Part shown: piece by piece, positions 22,272 to 34,100 of the stretch | Layout: every line of letters starts with the position of its first letter | Position numbering within the stretch: the stretch's first letter is position 1 | Assembly (NCBI GenBank): GCA_038503075.1 | Contig: JBCAML010000022.1 | Location: forward strand, 1,393,551-1,457,550 | Length of the DNA stretch: 64,000 nt | Origin: Gyromitra esculenta | Taxonomy: Eukaryota > Ascomycota > Pezizomycetes > Pezizales > Discinaceae | Direction: 5' to 3' | Notes under the pieces: model-generated | What the model was told of the DNA's origin: nothing | The model's input: only the letters and a program-made list of their open reading frames with translations | Database searches by the model: none | Translations under genes and position numbers: made by a program

Positions 22272-24203
22272 ATGCTCTCTGAAATCCTGCCTACTCTCAG
22301 TGCTACCCCTCCTGCTGTGGATCCGGGGATTCCATCAACTACTTCAACTTCCTCGTTTTGGCACTCTCAGCCCTCGCCATTCTTATACAACCACCGCACC
22401 ACTCCCGAAGTCCCCACTGATGCCGACATCGTCATCATCGGTTCCGGCATCTCTGGTGCCATGACCGCCCGCTACCTCTACGAGTTATCTTCGTCCCCAC
22501 CCCCGAAAGTGGTCATGTTGGAAGCTCGGCAAGCTTGCTGGGGAGCTACGGGCCGCAACGGGGGTCACTGCAAACCAAGCGTTTACGGCTTAGCTGACCT
22601 CAACGAGGTCGCTTCGCTTCTCGGTCTGGACCAGCTGGCCAAGATGCTGGCTTTCCAGCAGCTCAACTTGTCCCTAGTGAATGATTACGTGGGCGCCGAA
22701 CGGGTGGATTGCGATTTCCGCATGACTCCTAGCTGCGACGTGTTTTTTAACGAGGAGAATTTTAAGCTAGCCCGGGAGTCTATCGCGGTCCTGCAGAAAC
22801 GATTACCCAAGTTTGCGGCGAAGCTGAAGGTGGTCAGTCGGGATACGCATGAGGGGCGACGCGTCTTGACGCAGGAAACGAGGACCCCGACTGCGGTCGG
22901 CGCGGTGCTGTACGAGGCGAGCTCGCTATGGCCGTATAAGCTTATTGCCTATATCCTCGAGAAAGCTATCACCGAGCAAAATTTGAACCTACAGACTCTG
23001 ACGCCAGCTCTATCCATAGCTGGGAACATTACAGGGAAAAGTAAGAGGAAGTGGACAGTCATTACCGCCCGGGGGAATGTACACGCAGACAAAGTCATTT
23101 TTGCCACCAACGCTCATACAGCGCATCTGCTCCCTGCCTTCCGAGGGCACATCTACCCTGTACGTGCCCAGATGTCGGCTCTTATACCCCCGAAATCGAT
23201 GCAGGAGCGCCCCTTGACGCATACCTATGGACTTGTTAGCAAGGAGCGCAAGATGAGCCAGTACCTCATTCAGCGACCGCTTAACAAGGACGGTAGTGGC
23301 GGGGAGCTGATGATCGGTGGCGGCAGGTTCCTAGCAGCTGGTTTCGGGGAAGGCTGCTTGGACGATGGTATCGACGAGCCCGTCGCGCAGTTCTTGAGGA
23401 GTAGCCCTGCAAAGTATTTTGTGGACGAGACGGGATACCCTGGAGATGCTGTTGTCGGCGGGTTGGAGAAGAGCCTAGTTAGCAAATTTCGGAGATTAAC
23501 GATCGATGCAGTCATCAGCAATCAGCTACGTTTCTGGGATGCTGCAGAAGGCCTCGAGCTCGGTGATGAGGATTCAAATTCAAATTCGGACGAGGATTCA
23601 GAGTACGATGATGATAACTCGCAGAGCGTGACACAGAATAGTCACGACAGTAGAGAGTGTACCGCGACGTATGAATGGACGGGGGTCATGGGCTTTAGCA
23701 GTGATGAACGACCATGGGTGGGAAGAGTACCGGCGTTGACTGTAGATGAAGCAAGACAGAAGGGTATTGAAGGGAGGGACGCAGTGGTTGATACGGATGG
23801 GCTATGGATGTTGGCAGGTTTTGAGGGACATGGTTTGATTATCCTCCTTTCTTTATTAACCATACTGCGCTCGTCGAAGGAAGGGGGGGATATTACACTT
23901 TGCTAACAATTATCGCTAGGTATGGCATATTGTACCGGCTCTGCAAAGGCTCTCGTTCAAATGATCAATACTTCCTCTTCTTCATCACTGTCAAGACGGC
24001 AACCCGGCGTCTACGAGTACTTTCCGGAATGCTTCGAGTCATCACGACAGCGACTGGGGTTAACACCTTTTTCACCGGAGGAGGAACTCGACGATGATGT
24101 AGACGAAGAGGTCGAGGTAGAAATAGACGCCGTCGAGGACAAAGGAGACGCAAAATGGGAGGAGTTAGAGAAAGATGATGAAGGTGAGTGGGTAGTTGTG
24201 TGA
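22272..24203 (+). CDS. FAD-dependent oxidoreductase, DAO family (two exons)
   Basis: Exons 22272-23832 and 23920-24203; the 87-bp phase-1 intron has a GCTAAC branch at 23902-23907. Product 614 residues. Residues 52-85 are the FAD-binding Rossmann motif (DIVIIGSGISG, acidic E84 ending beta-2), followed by CWGATGRNGGH at 89-99, as in DAO (PF01266) proteins similar to gamma-glutamylputrescine oxidase. VIFATNAHTAHLLP (275-288) and the C-terminal DGLWMLAGFEGHG(M)A (509-523), which spans the splice, are also family landmarks. There is no signal peptide, so it is probably cytosolic or peroxisomal. Two additions are unusual: an Asp/Ser/Asn-rich insert at about 430-462 and an acidic C-terminal tail of about 50 residues. 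The substrate is not predictable; amine or amino-acid oxidation is the family norm. Confidence 0.9.
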
Positions 24204-25243
24204 CGGCTAGCTAGCGTGAAAGAGTGAAAAGTAGAGAAAACATGAAGGCAAGAAGTGACTAGATGTAAGATAGGATGGGCTATCTATCTAAACTTTAAAT
24301 AACTTCCTTCAGATGTTTTTCATGTTTAGTTTTGATTTATAGGTTAGTTTAGTATGGTTATCTTTGTATTTGGCGGTTTGTGTATTTAGGTAGCTAGCGA
24401 GCCCAGGTTGCTTAATTTATCACCATATAACGAGTTTTGCTATGTTTTTTTGAGCGAGTAAGGTTATATATGCCAAATGGGTTATATCGCATACAAGCTA
24501 CGCCGGTCATGCATCGTCACTCAAGAGCTCTAATACCGTAGATGAACTCAACGCAATACGACACGAATAAGCTAGCCTTAAAATTCCAATTAATATTGCT
24601 TAGGCACTCACTAAATACTACAAAGCTCGCAAAAAGCTGCATGCGTCCCAACCCATAAAGTGACCAAATAAGCCACGATGACGAAGAGATACTGGCAGCT
24701 AGCTATAGGCACAGTTAGATATACTCGCTAAAAAATTTATTTCAGCCAAAGTGAGCCACAACGAAACTATGCATCTAGTATCACATAAATAACTAATTCC
24801 ACAATTGATATTGTTTGAGGTTCTACTATTGAGGTCTCTTTTCACACACGATCTGTTGGTGTTGAGCTATCTGATCAGCGTTAGGCCAGGGCTAGGTATA
24901 CCCAGGGGACAAGTTAAATTTTTTCACAATTACTATGTGCGTAAATGCACTGAACACGGTTGGGCTTGCTGTACCTAGATATACTCAGGGGACAAATTAA
25001 ACTTTTGAGCAAGTATTTGGTCATAGAGTGGAGATCGGATCCTGATATAATCGATTCTATCAATTTGCAGCTGTTTCTAGCAGAATGTACCTTGTCATCA
25101 CGTTTCTCAGTATTTAATGAACTCCTAAGTACTTTCTCTTCCATTACCCAAATTTCAGGCATATTATTTATGAGACTTTCAACAGGCAGTTGAAAAGAAA
25201 TCTGGCGGCACAGTAAGTCACTCGCTCATGTTGAGTTCTTGGT
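24204..25243. other. intergenic with an imperfect direct repeat
   Basis: No gene. A roughly 30-bp motif occurs twice in direct orientation: 24893-24920 (CTAGGTATACCCAGGGGACA and following) and 24975-25006 (CTAGATATACTCAGGGGACA and following). It could be a transposon-end remnant. Confidence 0.4.
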
Positions 25244-25444
25244 TGTTGAAACTATTGATGTTGCGCTCTAATAGTACTCAGGGCTCCGCCCCTGCAGATC
25301 TTTGATCGCCAGACGGGCTTTAAAAACCCCGGGATTTGGGGCTTTCTATTGGCTAAGCTACTATATATACTACCTGCTTTGTTTGTGTCTTGTTTGGTAT
25401 CCTAAGTTTAAATAATACTCGATCATGGTCCAAAAACTCCAACA
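25244..25444 (+). mobile_element. solo LTR, copy 2
   Basis: A 201-bp LTR from TGTTGAAAC to CTCCAACA, with perfect inverted ends TGTTG/CAACA, flanked on both sides by TTGGT (25239-25243 and 25445-25449), an exact 5-bp target-site duplication. A TATATATA motif lies near 25364-25371 and a CTATTGG box upstream of it, fitting plus-strand promoter orientation. Same family as 7226-7429 but with its own duplication, so an independent insertion. No internal retroelement sequence remains. Confidence 0.88.
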
Positions 25445-25449
25445 TTGGT

Positions 25450-26463
25450 TGATGAATCCTCTTAATGCTAGGACACTTTGGGCGTGTCTTCCGAGACGGA
25501 AATTAGTGAGGGATATAGGCCTAGACTGACAGGTACCTGGGAGGTTCTAGAAGGGCATATAATTATAAGTATATAGATAGACGGGGTGTGTACTGTAAGC
25601 CCCCTTAGAATAGATCTATCTCGGGCATACTATTTCAATATTAGTGTCGGAATAAACTCAGAACTAGTATTCATTTTGCTGAAGAGCGAGAATGGGATAC
25701 AGGCAAAATTTGCTATTATAATACAGTAGTCGGGTCAAAAGTAGGCGAACTATAAAATATACTGCAGGAACTAGGGAGAAGCGGAATAACGCTAAGAGGC
25801 TGAAATAAAAAGTGGTGAAGCAACTAACTTGGTACTAATTTTAGTGTAGCGAGTAGTCAGACTGCCACACTTTGTTTGGACGTCTTAGCGCGATTCAGGG
25901 TCCAGTTGGTTGATGCAGTACCTCCTTGCCACACTAAGAAGCTTTTGGTTGGGGTGATGTTTACAAAACCTACGCCTGATTAGAACTCGCATTCTTAGAT
26001 TGTTGTGTCACACAGTTGAAATTGTTGATGGTGTACTTCGTATCAGCCAGCTGGGCTCAGAGGTTTAAACGATCTTAAAACCATATTTCAGATAATCTTA
26101 ACTATATATAGGCACTTGAACTAGATCATCCATCCCTCTTCTCTACTATTAAGGCCTTGCTATTATAACTTTAAAGATTATTACACCAATGGAACATTTA
26201 AATTCAAAGGAATGATATCCCCCATAAAATAAATAGCAATCTAGTCAATGGAGCGTATAATCGAGTGATACATTGTGATCAACAACGTATCCTGGGCGAC
26301 GTAATTACTGTAAGAGCGTAAGTTATGAGGATTATGTTAGCCCAACTAGAGATATAGCTGTTATATACTGCAGTGTATGATGTGGACAAGTTGCCAGCAA
26401 TCTGTTCGAGTATATATGACTGAGCAATTAATAGGCGGTTAAGAATTGATACCGGCGTGTGCT
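25450..26463. other. intergenic, nothing recognised
   Basis: AT-rich DNA with no supported gene, repeat or RNA. Confidence 0.35.
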
Positions 26464-27078
26464 TTAGGAGAATCTGCTCATCGATCGGTACAAGTAATGT
26501 TGATCACGAGCTAGTTTATAAGCACGAAATAGGGCTTTACTACTGGGTTGTATGACATTATGGATATCGATATTATATATAATATACTTGGTGGCATTGT
26601 TTCTTTTCTTAGTTTTTATGCACGAGATTGGCAGCTGGCTACCAAAGATTTGTGACCACTTCACTTTAGCGATACATGTTCTTACATAACGATCCAATTC
26701 ATGATTCGTGCCCTTAAGCCGTTGAGCCATAATAATCAAACTGATACTCACCGCGTTACAGCTGTCAACTTCATCACAGGAGTATCTTGACCTTCCCTCT
26801 AATATAACGTCATAACGCCGAGGAATTAACATCAAAGACTCGACTACAGACTATGCACGAAAAAATCGAGCGAATAGAGCTGGATCGAATGCTGTAGCAG
26901 ATATCGCATGACCCAATGTTTTTTTCTTTCCTCGCACACACCGTTTACTATTTCTGACCCGCGCGCCTTTCGTGGATTCGTCAATCAGCAAGCGCCGATA
27001 ATAAGTCTTCTTGCTCCTGATGGCCTGCATCCTAGCTAGCCAGTTTACCGCGGAGGGCAAGAATCTATAGACGCCTCG
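26464..27078 (-). pseudogene. long minus-strand frame interrupted by one stop, unidentified
   Basis: From about 27075 (just after a TGTAG that could be an acceptor) the minus strand stays open in one frame for about 200 codons to 26464 except for a single TAG at 26853-26851. The first part includes RSKKTYYRRLLIDESTKGAR and the second RLKGTNHELDRYVRTCIAK. A run this long is unexpected by chance in DNA of this composition. Either it is a gene with one nonsense mutation (CAG to TAG would be a RIP-type change) or an unrecognised intron removes the stop. No family recognised. Confidence 0.35.
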
Positions 27079-28075
27079 CTACATTCAAAGCGGGGGGGGG
27101 TTGCAGGATGAAGAAAGAAGAAGGGAAAAAAAGCAAAGGGTGGCTATAACTACATGTAGTGGCCGGTTGGCGTAATCAAGTTTTAGATGGGATGACCTGC
27201 ATCAGACATTCTATCATCAGCTAAAAAATGTTTAGGAAGATCTTGGACATATAATCAATATGCGCTTTTTAAAAATTCACTCTTTATCTCTGGTGATCTG
27301 ATTCATCTGTCTCTATCGCCGAGGAGGGAAATAGTGGTCCCTCCCCAGGCCTAACATGTGGCTTACTCCGTGGTGTCAGTTTTTTAAAAAATATTAACTT
27401 GGAATCAGTGCTGTATTATTTACTTCCCTTTCTGAGTCGTAAGACTGCAGCTAGCCGTTTATCTATTCCAAAGCAGCTTGCTACATTTACATGTACTAGC
27501 ACGAGCACGGTGGCGTATATTTTTTTTTACTAATTCTTCAAAATCCACATCCAGGGTCATGATCAGAAGACGACAAGGTAGCTACCGGGAAAAGGAAATA
27601 CAAAAACTATCAAAATGATACGATTACTAGATTCGGTATTCTAAGACAATGCGACTAGCTTTATCTGGTCACTGGTTGACGGCTACCTATCGCTATCAGA
27701 CTCTCTTGAGCCTTTAAATCTGCAGTGGGAGGAGAATGGCAGAGTTGACTGGCGTTGGTCTTCCAAATCCAAGACCCCCAAAGCTAGCGGCCCATATAGC
27801 AACTAGGAATCCGACGCACATTAGTGTAGAGTACGCGTTATTATATCAAGGACTAAGAAAGCATGCCAGTTACTGAGGGTGCGTGTCTCAAAGATCGACG
27901 AAGAAAGGTTAATGTGCAGGGAGAAGGACGTGGGGGTTGGAGGGGGAGCTGGGAGACCCAACCCCGGGAAACTGCAGTAGCCATGTATACCAAGTCGGAC
28001 CAGGGCATATATTAGCTGAGACAATAAACGTGATAGGATGTAGAAGGTACACATACGTATATGTATTTACTTATT
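27079..28075. other. intergenic, nothing recognised
   Basis: Includes a G9 run at 27091-27099 and T/A-rich tracts. No gene supported. Confidence 0.35.
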
Positions 28076-28480
28076 ACGAAGCATCGACGATAGCCGTCTT
28101 GGCCCCGAAGAAAGAATCGGAGTGATATGCGACGGTTTCCTTCAGAACGGCCATGGTCATTGGAGTAAAGCGATAAGCGTCGGCGTGCTTATCTTCCGTT
28201 TTGGTCCATGTATCCGTGGAGACACTGTGTTTGGAACTTGTAAGTGTTTCTTTTTTTCTGTTCCGTAAATATTGTAGCTATAAGAAACCGGGGGAGCCAA
28301 AACATGGCTGGGATTGGAGGATATATCTACTGTTAACTGGTCATGGCATAACGATCTTACCTGTGCTATGACCTTTTCTATCAGCTATGGCCTCTGGGTG
28401 AAGAATGCACCACCATCAATTGCCCGTAATCCCCAGAGATAGTGAAGAATAGAGTTATTTATCTAATGCACTTAATTGTT
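28076..28480 (-). pseudogene. coding debris, two exon-like blocks
   Basis: Minus strand about 28475-28359 reads LRAIDGGAFFTQRP, then an in-frame TAG, then LIEKVIAQ, and ends at a GTAAG donor. A second block, about 28240-28076, reads AYRFTPMTMAVLKETVAYHS and later FFGAKTAIVDAS before a TAA. The two blocks do not join in phase by any splice I could find, so this looks like remnants rather than a working gene. Family not recognised. Confidence 0.3.
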
Positions 28481-29336
28481 CCGAACACACGGGTGGTGGA
28501 TCAGCGACTGCAAACCTTTCCAGTTTGTCCCAAGCTGGAGCCGAAAGGCGTCAACAACCCATTACTGTTTTTTCTTCTTTCTCTCATTCTCCACCCAGTT
28601 TTTCCCTTCCTCGACCCATTAGCCAGCTGTCCGATGCACTCCACAGAACATACACGTACGAACCTGTTGATAAAATATTCCCCGCCAAAGCTAGGCGATA
28701 GCAGGTATCGCGTGAAAGTCGTGATTATCGGAAAGCCACTCAATTCCGAGAAGCTTTGCACGGCCCTCCTTTTCGTACACAGAACATTTTGCGTAAGTAC
28801 CTGAGACATGAAGCCGACCACGGGATCGGAAGTCTGAGCCGGCTTAAAATCCCGCCAGCTCATCATGATGGACCCTGGTGCTTCTTCAGTGCATTCGTGG
28901 ATTTAATGTGCATTGGAAGGTGGGTAAAATTATCCATTCTTGTCTCCTGAGATTTAAACTAGCAAAACAAATCATCCCTGACAAGAATTGTTGTAGTTAT
29001 TGTACATATTTGTTGTTTTTGTTGATAATATAGGAGATCTGGGCATGGAGCCACGTCGATTTCAATGACACAGCTGCAATATTAACGGGCCATCTCGCCG
29101 ACATTCAATTCTTTTGACAGCTTTGGCTGTGGTCCTTACCAGGATTGAAGAGCTGGGGATAAATACAAGATCCGCGCCAGGATTCAAGCAAAATGGACTT
29201 AAAACAATCGGGGAATTATCTCAAAGTACGTGCGCGAGAAAAAAAACAACCTTGGATGTACGTCATTAAAACACCAAATAGTGACTGATGCCTCCTTCGT
29301 GATCGTGATGAAGATAACAAGCAACAGGAGAATAAT

Positions 29337-29530
29337 GCTACAAGTTCCTTTTACCGAGCGTTCGGGGCGATATGGCCGATGGCTTAGCAAGGGGGCGGAA
29401 TGCCATTGGCTACTTCTCTGCACCAGGATTCCAAACGTTCGGTAAGGGGGTACTTGTCAAAGTACCTGCGAAAGCTAGTCTTCTTGATGCCGACTCGCAT
29501 GAATTCTTGGATTACATGGTGCATATGTAG
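29337..29530 (+). pseudogene. remnant resembling the N-terminal part of a class III aminotransferase (GSA-aminomutase-like)
   Basis: One plus-strand frame reads SVRGDMADGLARGRNAIGYF, then SAPGFQTFGKGVLVKVPAKA, then SLLDADSHEFLDYMV before a TAG at 29528-29530. The order and spacing resemble the PGGNTR...PFPL...G.G..L.DADGHEYLD segment near the N-terminus of class III PLP enzymes similar to glutamate-1-semialdehyde aminomutase. The GEYTAGxxGH block expected next is absent in any frame I checked, so only a fragment remains. The similarity is from memory of the family and needs a search. Confidence 0.33.
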
Positions 29531-30734
29531 GGACGGCAATTACTTAGCAGCAGTCAACAACAAGGAGAAGCACCCCATTTTTCTTTCCTTCCTTTTTTGC
29601 GCCTTTGGCGTTGGTGATTGGAGGAAGCGCCCCATAATCTATTCCACATGTACCGTATGTACTCCATATTGCAATGTCACCTACTCTACCCAGAAGCTGA
29701 TCAGTCATTCCGAAAGCGATCTTGCCGGTCCTCTGCCAATGGCTGATGAGCTTCTAACCGGTTTTGGGCGTTGAGATCTGTTAATTCCAGCTTGAATGTG
29801 TTGTGCCCCTGCTTTTTGGTGATAAAATGCACGTGGTCCCGTGAAGGTTCTCAGGCAGAATATGAAAAATATGGCGATTTATTTGGTGGCGAGGAAAAGC
29901 ACGCAGCGGCCAACTGACGCTGACAGTGGTGTAGAGTGAGTGTGTCGAATAGCTCTGGAGAAACCAGCTTTGATAGTCGATGGAATGATACAAAGTCACA
30001 TTATCTTGAATCAAGGGCAGGGAAACAAGCCAATCGTTTCGCTTCAGAGGCTGATGTATCTTTGTCGTGTCCTTAAGTTTCTGTAGGCGGAAGAAACTAC
30101 GTGGGCATATTGGCTGAAGATCTGAAGATATCTGCCGAATCGATGTTGTCGAACACGTTAGTGGTCAGAAGATCCCGGCTCCCTTTATGACTTGTCCGAA
30201 ACTAACTAGGATTGAATTCAAGATTTACAGAATCCTAGGACAACGTTTTTTTCCCTTCACGAGCCGAGTACCGACATGTATACAGTAACTCTCTGGACAC
30301 AATTGTATCATGGCAGCATCTCCCTGGCAGTTCAAAACACCAAGGGGGATGGGAGATATCCCCAGAACTCTCCGGGTAGTTGAGATTCTGTGGAACCGAA
30401 AACGCACGCAAAACCACGGAACCTGGTATACTGAAAAGTAGAATCTACCATTCAGCAATGGAAATACAGTGCATCTACGCAGCCGCAGGGGGGAATCGTT
30501 TTCCCATAGATACATTGACCAGCCTTCTCAGTGGGATCTCCCACACTTTGAGCAGATCTCCCATCGGTTGTTAGATTTTAGGATATTAACGTTAACTACG
30601 GTAGCAGATATGTAGAGCTGAGCTGTGGTGCAACGGATGGCGAGTTTAGGCTTTTGGCCAAGATAACACATTGCTTAAGTAAAAATCGAAATGACAAGTA
30701 CACGCAGAATGCTGCTAATTGCAAACCGTTTTCT
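29531..30734. other. intergenic with scattered short frames
   Basis: No gene. Overlapping minus frames at 30225-30515 and 30235-30417 may be further debris of the decayed gene to the right, but neither is recognisable. Confidence 0.3.
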
Positions 30735-31198
30735 AATACTTACATGTACATCTCCTGTGCCTGAGCTTGGCTTCCTTGTTTAACCAGCGTTCCAGAGATA
30801 TTAGCCATCCACATACGATTCTTGGTTAACGGCATGTGAAGCATAGCCATTATTTCCACAGGAATTCCGATGGCCTTGCACCCCTCCGAAAAAAAAAAAA
30901 CACTACGTCAACTTGCCACCGATTGAGATTCCCCGGACAAGAGCCCGAGCATCATAATCCTCTTCAGGGCCTTTAAGGCCTTTGACACAGCGTTTTCTAA
31001 CCACGTAAATCCAAAAGTGCAATGAAATTAAGCTTTCGCGCCTTCGGCTATGCTGCGAATCAGCTTTATGGTGCTCTGCAATCAATCAAGTGCTCGAAGT
31101 CACGTCCGAGGCAGAGCTATCACTTCTACCGTATATGCCAACCCTCTCCGTAGGCGGACCGCGTACTGTTGACTGCGCAAAAATTTGCAGACACTATC
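30735..31198 (-). pseudogene. decayed gene: one continuous frame with four stops, unidentified
   Basis: The same minus-strand frame runs from 31198 to 30735 (about 154 codons) and reads as protein throughout, interrupted by TGA, TGA, TAA and TGA and by a T12 run (30889-30900). Segments include YAVRLRRGLAYTVEVIALPR, KLIRSIAEGAKA, FGFTWLENAVSKALKALKRI and G(C)KAIGIPVEIMAMLHMPLTK, ending QAQEMYM at a GTAAGT donor. Three or four stops could each derive from CGA or CAA by one C-to-T change, the RIP signature. I do not recognise the family. Confidence 0.45.
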
Positions 31199-34100
31199 TA
31201 ACTACTCTACAGGATCGCTTCCACACGTGCGGTGAAAAAAACAAGCCCTCACCGCGGCCGAAAAAATTTCACCCACTGAAGAATTAAAACCAAGATAGCC
31301 GATTCGCTATTTAGCCTAGAAAACACTAGAAGTCCAAAAGTGATGGGGGAAATCCCTTGATATGATACAAACACACACATAAACCTTCGCTATATGTACG
31401 TGCACTCCCCCTAGTATTCCTCGGTGATAGCCGTTTATCATTTAAATATGTACCTTGGGAGCATTTGTGCGTTGTTCAGTTGTTTCAACTGTTGATTTTT
31501 GACCTCCCCCCCCATCACAGCTAGGCTTCCGGCATTAATTATTAATTGCAGGTATATATCACGCAGTAAGGTCGCCCGATTCGCGATAAAGTCTTCAGGT
31601 GAGAAGTTACATAGCCCGATAGCCCGATGTACGTACATGCCAATCCCAAGGCGCATGTACACCGTTTTCCCTTCGCCAAACCACACAATCAGCGAGTACA
31701 CAACATAGTAGAAATGATAATTCTACCTGGAATGCGGTCCCCTACTGAACCCGTCACACACACCCCCCCGGATGAATTGAGGAAGGAAAGAAACAGTGGA
31801 CGATCGCAGGGTTAGTGCTAGCTAATTCGGTAAAGGCTCGTGTCATGCAGGACACCGGCAAGAGCGCGGTGAGTATTCCAGGACAATTTCTTCGACATGA
31901 GGCGCTCGTGGCGCGCCCCGCGAAAACTATGGTCGCCGACTAGCGCCTCAAAAAATTCCTCAGAAAAAACTCGAGAGTTGATGGTTTTGAAGTTGAAGTT
32001 GGAAGCTGTTTTTTAAGTGGTGGGCCTTTGCTGCATCAGCTTGCCTTGGATATGAGATTCGATAAGCGATTGTAGATAATGCGCAGGCGCGGGGCGCGGT
32101 TACCATGCGCATACGCGGCACATGGCTCTGAACTCCCGCGAAAACTGGTATTACAATCGTTTATAGCTCCACTTCCATGGTACACGTTGTTTATATCCCT
32201 TTCCGGGTTACGGGTATTAATGAGGGTTAGGGTTGCTTACGTGGGAAATGATCCATTTCACTACTAGGTATTATATTGGGTGACGATCAGGGAAACCATG
32301 CTTAAGCTGTACCCATAAGCGTAACTTTCCAGGGATCATCGCCCATGTGTTGCCGATTGAGCATTTTTTTAACTAACTACTGTAGTGCGCAATATTAGTC
32401 TTGGACTATTTGTCAGGATTTGATCCCTCCTACAGCCCCACAACATAACTCTCGATAGAGTTCAAGCAAGGGAGCAGGAGCTCCATCCCACGGATTTAGG
32501 ATCAACGTAATTATTAGAAATCAATTACCGCCTTGCCTGCAGAAACTATTCAAGAGTCTTTAGCGTAAGGCTTCCTCTCTTCAGCTAGCAATGTACGGTA
32601 CGTTTCCGGTATCTCTTTCCCTCTCTAGCAAATGTGATATCTCGATAATAGAATTACTTCATAGGGCAAGCTGTAGGAGGCTCCCTTCGACCGAAAGTTC
32701 GGTCAAATCAGGCGGCTAGCGAAAGATGCACTACTGTTCGTCATGACTATTAATCAGAAAATAAAGAGGTAATTGTCGTCACAATCCTCACGGCGGCGCC
32801 GAGTTCTTCCGAAAAAGAAAAACGTCCTACCTAAGCCAAGTTGTGGGAGAAAAAAACCACGCTTGAGGTGATTTGGATCTCACCTATCGCAAAAACCTGA
32901 TCGATGGTGATTCTGCCTAAGTATGAGTAGTTTAATTGCCTTGCAGTATATCCTCCAGAGTTTCTGGGTCGTCGATACGATAGGTGAGACAATCCCGCGG
33001 GGCAGTTCGTCGTAGGATGAGCTGACCCGCTTTCGTACGCGTAATATCTAATCACTCGAAATGCTGCGTTTAGAAGGGGGGTGTAGTGGGGAAACGAGAC
33101 GCTGGCGCGCAATAGTAGGTTTGCTGTACGGATTAGCATACGCCGACTACGGGTGCGCGGCGGATACCACCTATAAAGTCTAGTGGTAGGAAGTTGAGCT
33201 GATTGACCGACACCGCAATAGAAGCCGGGAATGAGAGAGTGAGAGAGTAAGGTTCGGAGAGCAGCCCGTGAGAAACAGTTTCACATCATTGTTTCACCTC
33301 TTAAACGCTAAAAGTGGTCTAGATCTTTAACCCAAGCCTTTTGCGGATTGTGGTACATGCTCAAATATCGGTATCGCGTGTGAATCAAGGAGATCCGCTG
33401 GGAGGAGCCGGATCCGCCAGACACGCAATGCTAGACAACGGATATCGAAGTAGAAAAAGGAAAGTATGTTTCTCACTCTTGTGCCGGAGGTAGATTTGAG
33501 AGAGTGAAGAGAGGGAGCGCGCGCAAGAGAGCTGATAACACGGATGACCCTTGGTTCAAAACCGAGTGATACGTCGCGCAAGTACGTAATCGCGAGGATT
33601 CGCGAGGAGAGAAACCATCACGCAATACCGAGTGATGGATGGTTGCGGCGAGCTCAAGCGAAAAAGAAAACCGGTTCACACGATCGTTGCCTCCGTTGGG
33701 TGCCATTGGACGCGTTTCGGCGGCAAAGCCGAGCGAGAGAGAACGAAGGAACCGGCTGTGTAAAAATAACCGACGCGAGAGTGTTCGTAACCAGCAGTTG
33801 GTGGTGGGGGTACCTGCGTGTCAAAATATCTTCAGGGAAGAAATGTGACGATACCATCCTTCACCACTGCCTCAAAAATCGAGATCGGAACCAGAGGCCA
33901 CCACTGTTTCTCTAGACTCGAAAAATGACCAGTCGCAATAGGAACACAGAAATAAATAAATAAAAAACTAATGAAATTATGTGGATACCATAGATACGAT
34001 GAAATTGGGAGATTTTAAATCTGGATCCTGGGACTGCGTCCACGCGGTCAGCATTTTGTACCTACATATTCGGTCAGTACATATGTAGTTAATGTGAGGA

